Source: Paracoccus stylophorae (GTDB lineage: Bacteria > Pseudomonadota > Alphaproteobacteria > Rhodobacterales > Rhodobacteraceae). From it: a DNA stretch of 64,000 nucleotides. Both the position numbers and the translations under genes were made by a program. This document shows positions 35,533 through 44,248 of the stretch, in pieces; position 1 is the stretch's first letter, and each line of letters opens with the position of its first letter. The notes beneath the pieces are model-generated. The model was not told the DNA's origin and ran no database searches. It saw nothing but the letters and a program-made list of their open reading frames with translations. The stretch spans positions 1,593,001 to 1,657,000 of the forward strand of contig NZ_CP067134.1 of the NCBI RefSeq assembly GCF_028553765.1, read 5' to 3'.

Positions 35533-36575
35533 GCGGCGTGCAGACGGTCCAGATCGGGCGGGACGAGGGCGATCAGCGTCTTGATCGCTGGCTGAAGAAG
35601 AAATTTCCGCAGCTGACCCAGGGCGCGGTCGAAAAGCTGTGCCGCACCGGCCAGTTGCGCGTCGATGGCGGCAGGGTCAAGGCCAACACGCGGATCGAGG
35701 CCGGCCAGCAGGTGCGCATCCCGCCTCTGCCCGACGACACGGCCGCGCCGCGCGCCGATACCCCGCGTGTCCCCGACAGCGATCAGCAGATGATCCGGCA
35801 GGCCGTGCTGTGGAAGGACGATCATATCATTGCGCTGAACAAGCCGCCCGGCCTGCCGTCGCAGGGCGGCAGCGGGCAGGGCAACCGGCATGTGGACGGG
35901 CTGACCGGCGCGCTGATGTTCGGCTTCAAGGACCGGCCGAAGCTGGTGCACCGGCTGGACAAGGACACGTCGGGCGTACTGCTGCTGGCGCGGACCGACC
36001 GCATCGCCCGCGCCCTGTCGCAGGCGTTCCGGCTGCGCAGCACGCGCAAGATCTACTGGGCCGCCGTTGCCGGCGTGCCGACGCCGCGCATGGGCACGAT
36101 CCGTTATGGCCTGGTCAAGGCGCCGGGGCATGGCCGCGGCGGAGAGGGCGAGAAGATGATCGCCGTCCACCCGCGCGACATCGACGCGACCGAGGGCGCC
36201 AAGCGCGCCACCACCGACTACGCGGTCCTGGATGCGCTTGGCACGCGGACAAGCTGGTGCGCGCTGGTGCCGATCACCGGCCGGACCCATCAGCTGCGCG
36301 CGCATATGGCCGAACTGGGCCATCCGATCGTGGGCGACGGCAAATATGGCGGCTCGGGTCAGGAAAATCAGGGCGACGGATGGGGCGCGCAACTGGGCGG
36401 AGAGATCAGCCGCAAGCTGCATCTGCACGCCCGCAGCCTGTCCTTCGATCACCCGATCACCGGGCAGCGGATCACCCTGACCGCCCCCTTGCCCGATCAC
36501 ATGCGCCGGACGTGGAAGACGTTGGGATGGCACGAAAATGACGTGCCCGACGACCCCTTTGCGGAGGATGCATGA
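35529..36575 (+). CDS. rluC: RluA-family 23S rRNA pseudouridine synthase (RluC-like)
   Basis: A 348-residue protein. An S4-like RNA-binding domain (about 15-70, RLDRWLKKKFPQLTQGAVEKL) precedes the catalytic domain. The catalytic Asp144 is in HRLDKDTSGVLLLA (141-154), and the C-terminal GRTHQLRAHMAELGHPIVGD motif is present. RluC isomerises three uridines in 23S rRNA in E. coli; the exact sites here are inferred from family. The ATG at 35529 overlaps the crcB stop. A GTG at 35523 is possible but less likely. Confidence 0.93.
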   Translation: MSGVQTVQIGRDEGDQRLDRWLKKKFPQLTQGAVEKLCRTGQLRVDGGRVKANTRIEAGQQVRIPPLPDDTAAPRADTPRVPDSDQQMIRQAVLWKDDHIIALNKPPGLPSQGGSGQGNRHVDGLTGALMFGFKDRPKLVHRLDKDTSGVLLLARTDRIARALSQAFRLRSTRKIYWAAVAGVPTPRMGTIRYGLVKAPGHGRGGEGEKMIAVHPRDIDATEGAKRATTDYAVLDALGTRTSWCALVPITGRTHQLRAHMAELGHPIVGDGKYGGSGQENQGDGWGAQLGGEISRKLHLHARSLSFDHPITGQRITLTAPLPDHMRRTWKTLGWHENDVPDDPFAEDA

Positions 36576-37228
36576 AGCTGGTCATCTTCGACGTCGACGG
36601 CACGCTTGTCGACAGCCAGCAGCTGATCTTCACCTCGATGGGGCGCGGCTTCGATGCGGCCGGGCTGACACCCCCCGCGCGCGACCGGGTCCTGTCGCGC
36701 GTCGGGCTGTCGCTGGACCGGGCGGTGTCCGAACTTGCCCCCGCGGCGGGCGACGACGCGCATCGCCGGATCGTCGCCGGCTATCGCTCGGCCTATGCAT
36801 TCGGGCGCCTGACCCAGCATCCGCCGTTATATCCCGGCGCGCGGGATTGTCTTGCGCGGCTGACCGCGCGCCGCGATCTGCTGCTGGCCATCGCGACCGG
36901 CATGTCGCGGCGCGGCGTCACGGCGATGATCGAGGCTTACGGGCTGGAAGGCGTGTTCGTCAGCCAGCAGACGGCGGACGACCACCCGTCAAAGCCCGCG
37001 CCCGACATGATCCTTGCGGCGCTGTCGGATACCGGCGTCGCGGCGGCGGAGTCGGTGATGATCGGCGATACCGAATACGACATGCAGATGGCGCGCAGCG
37101 CCGGCGTGACCGCATTCGGCGTCACCTGGGGCTATCACGCGGCCGAGGCGTTGCGGGCAGGCGGCGCGGCACAGGTGCTGCCCGATTTCGCGGCGCTGAC
37201 CGACGCGATCGAGGAGTGGGCGGCATGA
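36572..37228 (+). CDS. HAD-superfamily phosphatase (phosphoglycolate-phosphatase-like)
   Basis: A 218-residue HAD hydrolase, subfamily IA. Motif I FDVDGTLVDS has nucleophile Asp7 and acid Asp9. A small helical cap lies at about 15-80. Motif II is IATGMS, motif III the Lys in SKPAPDM, and motif IV GDTEYD. It acts on a small phosphate ester in the cytoplasm; substrate not assigned. It overlaps both neighbours by ATGA (36572-36575, 37225-37228). Confidence 0.9.
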   Translation: MKLVIFDVDGTLVDSQQLIFTSMGRGFDAAGLTPPARDRVLSRVGLSLDRAVSELAPAAGDDAHRRIVAGYRSAYAFGRLTQHPPLYPGARDCLARLTARRDLLLAIATGMSRRGVTAMIEAYGLEGVFVSQQTADDHPSKPAPDMILAALSDTGVAAAESVMIGDTEYDMQMARSAGVTAFGVTWGYHAAEALRAGGAAQVLPDFAALTDAIEEWAA

Positions 37229-37938
37229 CCGAATGGAAGGCGCGGCGATTCTGGCAACATGCGGGCGTGCGGTCCGAGGGCGACGGATGGCAGATCTTTC
37301 TGGACGACCGGCCGCTGCGGACCCCCGGCAAGCTGCCGCTGGCGGTGCCGACGCGGGCCTTGGCGCAGGCGATCGCCGATGAATGGGACGCGCAGACCGA
37401 CGTGATCGCGCCGCACACGATGCCGCTGACCCGCGCGGCCAATTCGGCCATCGAAAAGGTCACGCCGCAATTCGATGCCGTCGCCGGGATGCTGACGGAA
37501 TACGGCGCCACCGATCTTCTGTCCTATCGCGCCGAACGGCCCGAGGAACTGGTGCGCTTGCAGGCCGAAAACTGGGACCCGCTGATCGACTGGGCCGCCG
37601 ATCATCTGCGCGCCCCGCTGCGGGTCACGCAGGGCATTCTGCCCGTGCCGCAGGACCCGCAGGTGATGGCCCGGCTGGATGCCCGTGTCCGGTCGCTGGA
37701 TGCGTTCGGCCTGACCGCGCTGCACGATCTTGTGACCCTGCCCGGATCGCTGGTGATCGGTCTGGCGGTGCTGCACGGGCGGATCGACGCCGAGGATGCG
37801 CACCGGCTGTCGCGCATCGACGAAGAATACCAGATTGCCCAGTGGGGACGGGACGAAGAGGCCATGCAGGCGGCCGAAAATCGGCGTCAGGCGATCCTGT
37901 CGGCTGCACGGTTCTGGTCGCTGGCACGTCAGGGTTGA
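37225..37938 (+). CDS. ATP12-family F1-ATPase assembly chaperone
   Basis: A 237-residue protein of the ATP12 family, which in mitochondria and alphaproteobacteria protects the F1 alpha subunit during assembly. Features are WKARRFWQHAGV at the start, VFLDDRPLRTPGK-like LDDRPLRTPGKLPLAVPT, AIADEWDAQ, TRAANSAIEKV and TDLLSYRAERPEEL. Length is typical. It closes the rarA-crcB-rluC-HAD run; a hairpin follows 66 bases after the stop. Confidence 0.93.
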   Translation: MTEWKARRFWQHAGVRSEGDGWQIFLDDRPLRTPGKLPLAVPTRALAQAIADEWDAQTDVIAPHTMPLTRAANSAIEKVTPQFDAVAGMLTEYGATDLLSYRAERPEELVRLQAENWDPLIDWAADHLRAPLRVTQGILPVPQDPQVMARLDARVRSLDAFGLTALHDLVTLPGSLVIGLAVLHGRIDAEDAHRLSRIDEEYQIAQWGRDEEAMQAAENRRQAILSAARFWSLARQG

Positions 37939-38004
37939 AGCGATCACGATGCCATGGGTCGGCTTGACCTGACCGCTCGTATCGGCACAATATCGCCCAG
38001 CGGA

Positions 38005-38027
38005 ATCCCGCCGCCACAAGGCGGGAT
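38005..38027 (+). terminator. hairpin between the ATP12 gene and the amino-acid binding protein gene
   Basis: ATCCCGCC/GGCGGGAT, a perfect 8-bp stem with a 7-base loop. It may end the rarA-ATP12 operon, or be a leader hairpin of the next gene, which starts 66 bases later. No T run is present. Confidence 0.5.
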
Positions 38028-38092
38028 CCGGCCGGATCGAGGGGCAAGGGGCGGGCAGGGACGCATCCACCAGGGCCCGAAAAGGGGCAAGC

Positions 38093-39109
38093 ATGATTGG
38101 AAGGGCGATACTCGGCGCGCTGGTCGCAACCGGGTTTTTTGAAACGACCGCCATGGCGGACGTGCTGGACGACATCCGCGAGCGTGACGAGCTGAGCTGT
38201 GGCGTCAATGCCGGGCTGGCGGGTTTCGCGGCGCCGGATGCGAACGGCAACTGGACCGGGTTCGACGTGGCGTTCTGCAAGGCCGTCGCCGCCGCCGTCC
38301 TCGGCGATCCGTCGAAGGCCAGATTCGTGCCCACCGATCTGGACACGCGGTTTCAGCTGTTGAAGGACGGGCAGGTCGATCTGCTGGTGCGGAACTCGAC
38401 CTGGACGTTTTCGCGCGACACCGCGCTGGAACTGGAATTTGCCGGCGTCAATTACTATGACGGACAGGGGTTCATGGTTCGCAAGGATCTGGGCGCGACC
38501 TCGGTCAAGGAACTGGATGACCTGCCGATCTGCGTGCAGGCCGGTTCGACCAGCGCGCAGAACCTGAACGATTATTTCCGCGCCCACAACATGACCCTGC
38601 GCCCGGTCGAGGTGGTCAGCGACGCCGAGGGCGAGCGCCGATATACCGCCGGCGAATGCGCGGCCTATACCACCGATGCCTCGGGTCTGGCGGCGACGCG
38701 CGCGGCCTTTGCCGATCCCGAGAACCACATCGTCCTGCCCGAGATCATCTCGAAAGAGCCGCTTGGGCCGGTGGTGAACCAGAACGAAAGCCGGTGGGCC
38801 GATGTCGTGCGCTGGACGCTGTTCGCGCTGATCGCGGCCGAGGAATACGGCGTGACCTCGAAGAATATCGAGGAGTTGGTCAAATCCTCGACCAACCCCG
38901 AGGTGCAGCGGCTTCTGGGCGTCAGCGACGATCTGGGCGCGATGATCGGGCTGGACCGCGAATGGGCCAGGCGCGCGATCCAGGCCAGCGGCAATTACGG
39001 AGAGATCTTTGCCGCCAATATCGGCGAACAGACCCCGATCGGGCTGGCGCGCGGGCTGAACGCGCAATGGACCCAGGGCGGGCTGATGTATGCGCCGTCG
39101 TTTCGGTAA
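38093..39109 (+). CDS. general L-amino-acid binding protein (AapJ/BztA type), orphan
   Basis: A 338-residue periplasmic protein with a signal peptide (about 1-22, ETTAMAD). It has the AapJ/BztA layout: VRERDELSCGVNAGLAGF-type mature start (here IRERDELSCGVN), TGFDVAFCKAVAAAVLGD (near 56-73), QVDLLVRNSTWTFSRD, and the C-terminal GGLMYAP. Such proteins deliver broad-range L-amino acids to the AapQMP permease. No permease or ATPase genes follow; a convergent phosphatase gene comes next. It may serve a permease encoded elsewhere. Confidence 0.92.
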   Translation: MIGRAILGALVATGFFETTAMADVLDDIRERDELSCGVNAGLAGFAAPDANGNWTGFDVAFCKAVAAAVLGDPSKARFVPTDLDTRFQLLKDGQVDLLVRNSTWTFSRDTALELEFAGVNYYDGQGFMVRKDLGATSVKELDDLPICVQAGSTSAQNLNDYFRAHNMTLRPVEVVSDAEGERRYTAGECAAYTTDASGLAATRAAFADPENHIVLPEIISKEPLGPVVNQNESRWADVVRWTLFALIAAEEYGVTSKNIEELVKSSTNPEVQRLLGVSDDLGAMIGLDREWARRAIQASGNYGEIFAANIGEQTPIGLARGLNAQWTQGGLMYAPSFR

Positions 39110-39171
39110 AGGCGGCGTCTTGGCGCAGAAATAAGTCTGACCCCCGCAAGGTCGCATCGCCGTCGCGCGTG

Positions 39172-39690
39172 TCAGTCGCGCCCGTCCAGCCGCACGAAAT
39201 CCATCACGCTTCCCGCGCCCGGTTCGACCTCGGACCAGTTGTCGATCTGGAAATCGACGACCAGCGTCGCCGCGGTCGGATAGCGGCGGAAATCGGGGCT
39301 GAGCGGCGGCTGCGCCGGCAGCATCGCCGCAAATTCGGAAATGCCCGGATTGTGGCCCAGCATCATCACCGTCGGATGGGTGGCGGTGCGCAGGATCGTC
39401 AGCATCTTGCCGGCGCTGGCGTGATACAGCCCCGGTTCATGCCGGATCAGCGGTCGCACCTCCAACGCGGCGCTGGCGACCACCTCCCATGTTTCCTGGG
39501 TGCGGCGGGCGGATGAGCACAACACTTCTTCGGGTTCATAGCCGCGGCTGACCATCCAGTCGCCAAGCGCGAGGGCGGAACGGCGCCCGCGATCGTTCAG
39601 CGGCCGGTCGTGATCCGACACGGCCGGATCGTCCCATGCCGATTTGGCGTGGCGCGTCAGGATCAGCCGTCGATGTCCAGGAGGGGTCAT
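39172..39690 (-). CDS. SixA-like histidine phosphatase
   Basis: A 172-residue protein of the histidine-phosphatase superfamily. LTRHAKSAW (about 10-18) holds the catalytic RH(A/G) motif, and LGHNPGISEF the second catalytic His. It lacks the larger inserts of phosphoglycerate mutase. SixA removes phosphate from histidine phosphotransfer domains, but many small members act on other phosphoesters. It is last of the minus-strand run after argB; the 124-base gap shows no clear structure. Confidence 0.9.
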   Translation of the reverse strand: MTPPGHRRLILTRHAKSAWDDPAVSDHDRPLNDRGRRSALALGDWMVSRGYEPEEVLCSSARRTQETWEVVASAALEVRPLIRHEPGLYHASAGKMLTILRTATHPTVMMLGHNPGISEFAAMLPAQPPLSPDFRRYPTAATLVVDFQIDNWSEVEPGAGSVMDFVRLDGRD

Positions 39691-39814
39691 GTGGAAACTG
39701 CCTCATATGCCATGCCGATTGTTCCGGCAGCCTGCCACACCGCCTGCTGATCGGGCAAGCGCATCGGGCATCGCGGCGGAGATTAAGATGCGGCCGGGGC
39801 CGGCGCCCATACTC

Positions 39815-40729
39815 TCAGCGGTCGGCCGCGTCCTCGGGCAACCCGCGCGGGCGCACGCGCGGGTCGGTGGACCGGATCAGGCTGCCCGCGCCGTGTTCGG
39901 TGAACAGTTCCAGCAGGCAGGCATTGGGCACCCGGCCATCCAGAATCACCACCGCGCGGACCCCGTCCTCGATCGCCTTCAGCGCGGTTTCGGTCTTGGG
40001 GATCATCCCGCCGCTGATGCGCCCGTCCGCGATCATCTCGCGGACCTGGTCGGGGTGCATCTGCGTCACCACCTTGCCGGACGGGTCCTTGACGCCGGCC
40101 ACGTCGGTCAGCAGCAGCAGCCTGTCGGCCCGCAGCGCGCCGGCAATGGCGCCCGCCGCCGTGTCGCCATTGACGTTGAACGTCTCGTTATCGGCCATGC
40201 CGGTCGCCACCGGTGCGCAGACCGGGATCATGCCGGCGGTATAGAGGTCGCGGATGATCTGGATGTTCATCTCGACCGGGCGGCCGACAAAGCCCAGTTC
40301 CGGGTCGTCGGCCTCGCACACCATCATGTCGTCGTCCTTGCCGCTGATGCCCACGGCGCGCCCGCCCGCGTCGTTGATCGCCTGCACGATGCGCTTGTTG
40401 ACCAGCCCGGACAGCACCATCTCGACCACTTCGACGGTTTCCTTGGTGGTCACGCGCTTGCCGCGCACGAAGCGGCTTTCGATGCCCAGCCTGGCCAGCA
40501 GATCGTTGATCATCGGGCCGCCGCCGTGACAGACGATCGGGTTCATCCCGACCTGTTTCATCAGCACGATGTCGCGGGCAAATTCGGCCATCGCGGCCTC
40601 GTCGCCCATGGCGTTGCCGCCGAACTTCACCACGACGACGGCGCCGGAATAGCGTTGCAGATAGGGCAGGGCCTCTGACAGGGTGCGAGCGGTGGCGATC
40701 CAGTCCCGGTTCATGTTCTGCGTTCTCAT
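39815..40729 (-). CDS. argB: acetylglutamate kinase
   Basis: A 304-residue enzyme that phosphorylates N-acetylglutamate in arginine synthesis. Motifs are [35 protein letters not shown] and [11 protein letters not shown]. The start is uncertain: ATG 40729 is preceded directly by AAGG with no spacer, while ATG 40714 (MNRDW) has GAG about 10 bases before and may be the true one. The gene follows engB by 48 bases on the same strand. Residues for arginine feedback were not assessed. Confidence 0.96.
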   Translation of the reverse strand: MRTQNMNRDWIATARTLSEALPYLQRYSGAVVVVKFGGNAMGDEAAMAEFARDIVLMKQVGMNPIVCHGGGPMINDLLARLGIESRFVRGKRVTTKETVEVVEMVLSGLVNKRIVQAINDAGGRAVGISGKDDDMMVCEADDPELGFVGRPVEMNIQIIRDLYTAGMIPVCAPVATGMADNETFNVNGDTAAGAIAGALRADRLLLLTDVAGVKDPSGKVVTQMHPDQVREMIADGRISGGMIPKTETALKAIEDGVRAVVILDGRVPNACLLELFTEHGAGSLIRSTDPRVRPRGLPEDAADR

Positions 40730-40777
40730 CCTTGCGGCCCCTATGCGACGGCCCGGACCCTAGGACGCATCGCGCGG

Positions 40778-41428
40778 TCAGTCCAGACCGGCGATGATCG
40801 CGCGCAGCGTGGCGATGCCCGCGCCCTTGTCGGACGAGGTGACGACCAGCTGCGGAAAGGCTGCGGGATGTTTCTGCAACTCTGTCTCGACCTGCTCCAG
40901 CACCGCGCCGATGGCGTTCGGACCCAGCTTGTCGGCCTTGGTCAGCACCACCTGGAACGGCACCGCGGATCGGTCCAGAAGCGTCATGATCTCGTGATCG
41001 ACGGGCTTCACGCCGTGGCGGGCGTCGATCAGGCAGAAGGCGCGGCGCAGATTGGCGCGACCGGCAAGATAGGATTTCAGCAGCGCCTGCCATTTCGCGA
41101 CCACCGGCACCGGCGCCTTGGCAAAGCCATAGCCGGGCAGATCGACCAGATAGCCATGATCGCCCAAGGTGAAATAGTTGATTTCCTGCGTGCGCCCGGG
41201 TGTGTTCGACGCCCGCGCCAGCCCCTTGCGGCCGGTCAGCGCGTTGATCAGGCTGGATTTGCCGACATTGCTGCGGCCGGCAAAGCAGACCTCGGGGCGG
41301 TCGGCGGGCGGCAGCCCGTCCATGGCGACCACGCCCTTGAGGAAATCGACCGGCCCGGCGAACAGCTGGCGCGCGGCCTCGGCCTGTTCGGGGTCCGGAT
41401 CGTCGGCGACGGGAAAGGCGACTTTCAT
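40778..41428 (-). CDS. engB: ribosome-biogenesis GTPase EngB (YihA/YsxC)
   Basis: A 216-residue GTPase needed for late 50S assembly. G1 is GRSNVGKSS (51-59), G2 lies in the TPGRTQ region, G3 in DLPGYG, and G4 is TKAD. Its ATG overlaps the stop of the MOSC gene (41425-41428). The order yidC-MOSC-engB-argB is common in Rhodobacterales and supports the call. Confidence 0.97.
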   Translation of the reverse strand: MKVAFPVADDPDPEQAEAARQLFAGPVDFLKGVVAMDGLPPADRPEVCFAGRSNVGKSSLINALTGRKGLARASNTPGRTQEINYFTLGDHGYLVDLPGYGFAKAPVPVVAKWQALLKSYLAGRANLRRAFCLIDARHGVKPVDHEIMTLLDRSAVPFQVVLTKADKLGPNAIGAVLEQVETELQKHPAAFPQLVVTSSDKGAGIATLRAIIAGLD

Positions 41429-42186
41429 GCGGCGATCCGATCCCCGACGGCGATGTCCCCGCCGGTCACGATCTCGGCGTAGATGCCGAAATCGGTGCGG
41501 CCATGCAGGCGCTGCAGCGTCGCCACCATGTCAAGATCGCGGGTGCCGGTGTCGGTATCCGCGCTGACGGCGTCGCAGCGCCCGATCCGGTCGGTGACGC
41601 GCAATTCGACCCCGCCGATGTGCAGGATCTGTCCGATCAGGTCGCGTTCCGCGAATGGCGTCCAGCCCCCGATCCACAGATTGCCGCGCCAGCGATGGAT
41701 GCCAAGCCCGTGCCCGATATCGGCTTCCAGCGCCGCAAGGCTGGACAGCGACAGGATCGAGATCCACGGCCATTTGCTGTCGGTCCAGATCGCCGCGCCC
41801 TGCACCAGCCGAGAGACGGCCGGTTCGCGCGCCGGCCACAGCGGGCGCAGCCAGTCGATCAGCCGGTCTTGCTGGGTCTGCGGATCGAAGACCAGATCCG
41901 GCTGCGTGGGGTGGGACAGGGCCAGCCGGCCGTCTTGCCAGCCGCCGGCGATCGCCTGCACCGCGGGCGATACGGCTCCGCGCACGAAGCAGGATTTGGG
42001 CAGCCACCGGTCAGGCTCGTTTTGCGTCTGGCTGGCGCGCGCATGGCGTTCGCCAGCCTCGGTCAGGACGGCATATTCGCGATCGCCGGGCAGGCGGCGG
42101 GCGGCGGTCAGTGCAACGCGGTCCAGCCCCTCGCTGCCGACCGACTTGATCGGGTGGCGGCGGATATGGGCCAGATGCGCCGTCAC
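41425..42186 (-). CDS. MOSC-domain protein
   Basis: A 253-residue protein. It begins AHIRRHPIKSVGSEGL, the N-terminal beta-barrel motif of MOSC proteins, and continues with the MOSC core (about 120-245, GNLWIGGWTPFAERDLIGQILHIG-type region). MOSC domains carry sulfur or bind molybdenum cofactor; here RIGRCDA holds a Cys that may be the acceptor. The GTG start at 42186 overlaps the yidC stop (GTGA), which decides the start. Function within the yidC-engB run is unknown. Confidence 0.9.
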   Translation of the reverse strand: MTAHLAHIRRHPIKSVGSEGLDRVALTAARRLPGDREYAVLTEAGERHARASQTQNEPDRWLPKSCFVRGAVSPAVQAIAGGWQDGRLALSHPTQPDLVFDPQTQQDRLIDWLRPLWPAREPAVSRLVQGAAIWTDSKWPWISILSLSSLAALEADIGHGLGIHRWRGNLWIGGWTPFAERDLIGQILHIGGVELRVTDRIGRCDAVSADTDTGTRDLDMVATLQRLHGRTDFGIYAEIVTGGDIAVGDRIAA

Positions 42187-44063
42187 TTGCCCTTGCCCTT
42201 GCCCTCGGCCTTGGCGTCCTTGGCGGAACTCAGCCGTCGCTTGGGGATCGACGCCTTGATGTTGCCGAACAGGTCGGGCCGGTGGCCGTGCATGGACATG
42301 ATCGAATATTGCTGAATGATCGTGATCGTGTTGTTGGTGATCCAGTACAGCACCAGCCCCGAGGCAAAGCCGCCCAGCATGAACATGAACACCCACGGCA
42401 TCCAGGCAAAGATCATCTTCTGCGCCGGATCGGTGGGGGTCGGGTTCAGCCGCTGCTGCATCCACATGCTGATCCCCAACGCGATGGCCAGCGCCGGCAG
42501 CGACAGCGAATGCAACAACGTGCCCTGCGCCGGCGGCGAAAACGGCAGCAGCCCGAACAGGTTCAGCAGGCTTGAGGGATCGGGCGCCGACAGGTCGCGA
42601 ATCCAGCCGATCCAGGGCGCGTGGCGCAGCTCGATCGTGACGAAGATCACCTTGTAGAGCGAGAAGAAGATCGGGATCTGCAACAGGACCGGAAGGCAGC
42701 CCGCCGCCGGGTTCACCTTCTGGCTCTTGTAGAGTTCCATCACCTCTTTCTGGTATTTCATCCGGTCGTCGCCGGTGCGCTCCTTGATCGCCTCCATCTG
42801 CGGCTGCAGTTCCTTCATCTTCGCCATCGAGATGTAGGATTTCCGGGCCAGCGGGAAGACCAGCAGCTTGAGGATGAAGGTCAGCGCGATGATCGACCAG
42901 CCCATGTTGCCGATATGCGTGTTCAGCCAGTGCAGCAGGCTGAAGATCGGCTTGGTCAGGAAATAGAACCAGCCCCAGTCGATGGAATCGAGGAAACGCT
43001 GGATGCCCGGATCACGCTCATACCCGCGGATGATGTCGGTCACCTTTGCGCCGGCGAACAGATACCCGGTCGAGGTCAGCTGCGTCCCCGGCTGCACCGT
43101 CTGCATCGGATAGCGGGCCTCGGCCTGATAGATATCGGCGTTTTCAGCGTATTTGACGACCGACGTAAAGGCCTGACCGGGCGCGGGCGCCAGCGTTGTC
43201 ATCCAGTATTTGTCGGTAAAGCCGATCCAGCCATTCTCGTTGACCTCGATGACGTCGGCGCGCCCCTCGCGCGCGACCGGGTCAAGATCCGCGATCTTCT
43301 TGTATTTCAGTTCCAGCAATTCGCCGTCATGCATGCCGACGGCACCTTCGTGCAGCACGAAGAAGTTCTGCGTATCGGGCCGGCCGTGACGCGCGATGAT
43401 GCCATAGGGGGCGGCGCTGAACGCGGCATCGCCGTTGTTCTGGACGCTTTGGCTGACGGTGAACAGATAGTTGTCGTCCAGTTCGAACCGGCGGGTAAAG
43501 ACCTGTCCGGCACCGTTGTCCCAGGTCAGCGTGACGGGCTGGCCCGGCGCCAGCGCCTCGCCCGAGGCGACCGTCCAGACGGTGCCGGGGCCGGGAACCG
43601 CGGCGGGATCGACGCCCGGTCCGGGCGTCCAGCCATAGACGGCGTAATAGGGTTTCGATCCGGTCGTGTCGATGCTGGTTTCGGCCGTGGCAGAGGAGGG
43701 TGCCAGCAGCCTGACATCGGGAGAGTCGGGGTCCAGCGTTTCCTGGTATCGGGTCAGCAGAAGATCGTCGATCCGTCCCCCCACCAGCGAGATCGAGCCC
43801 TTCAGCGACGGCGACTCGATGGCCACCCGGCCGGCCCGCGTGCCGGGTCCTGCGTCGGCAAGTTCCGCAGTGGGCGTCTCGGCGGCCGGCGCGGCCGGCG
43901 TCACCGCCGTTCCGCCTGCGGCCTGTTCCGCGGATTGTCCGGCGACGGGCCGCTCGGCTGTCTGATCGACCGGCGGTTCGGGTGCGAAGACGGTGTACCA
44001 TATCAGGATCACCAGAAACGACAGCACCGTCGCCAGGATCAGATTGCGGTTGTTGTCTTCCAT
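42183..44063 (-). CDS. yidC: membrane protein insertase YidC
   Basis: A 626-residue protein of the Gram-negative type. The first helix is at about 6-23, then a Pro/Ala/Glu-rich stretch, the periplasmic P1 beta-domain (about 75-370), and five core helices (about 375-600) with GWSIIALTFILKLLVFPL and PAAGCLPVLLQIPIFFSLYKVIF. The C-terminus is basic and Lys-rich (ends EGKGKGK). It inserts and folds inner-membrane proteins with or without SecYEG. It lies downstream of rpmH-rnpA-yidD on the same strand, but ttcA and an EAL gene intervene. Confidence 0.97.
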   Translation of the reverse strand: MEDNNRNLILATVLSFLVILIWYTVFAPEPPVDQTAERPVAGQSAEQAAGGTAVTPAAPAAETPTAELADAGPGTRAGRVAIESPSLKGSISLVGGRIDDLLLTRYQETLDPDSPDVRLLAPSSATAETSIDTTGSKPYYAVYGWTPGPGVDPAAVPGPGTVWTVASGEALAPGQPVTLTWDNGAGQVFTRRFELDDNYLFTVSQSVQNNGDAAFSAAPYGIIARHGRPDTQNFFVLHEGAVGMHDGELLELKYKKIADLDPVAREGRADVIEVNENGWIGFTDKYWMTTLAPAPGQAFTSVVKYAENADIYQAEARYPMQTVQPGTQLTSTGYLFAGAKVTDIIRGYERDPGIQRFLDSIDWGWFYFLTKPIFSLLHWLNTHIGNMGWSIIALTFILKLLVFPLARKSYISMAKMKELQPQMEAIKERTGDDRMKYQKEVMELYKSQKVNPAAGCLPVLLQIPIFFSLYKVIFVTIELRHAPWIGWIRDLSAPDPSSLLNLFGLLPFSPPAQGTLLHSLSLPALAIALGISMWMQQRLNPTPTDPAQKMIFAWMPWVFMFMLGGFASGLVLYWITNNTITIIQQYSIMSMHGHRPDLFGNIKASIPKRRLSSAKDAKAEGKGKGK

Positions 44064-44248
44064 TCCGTCACCACTGTCATCGCGTCAGTCGCGCCGGTTC
44101 AACAGAAGGGGGGATCAAAGGTCAAGCGTATTTGCCCGGAACCGGCTTCCGCGCGCCAGAAAAAGCGGGGCGGCGGATGGCGGGTGGCCCGGCGGTGTCG
44201 CCGGGTCATGTGCAACGGGGACGATCCTGCGATGATGCGTCGGGCGGA

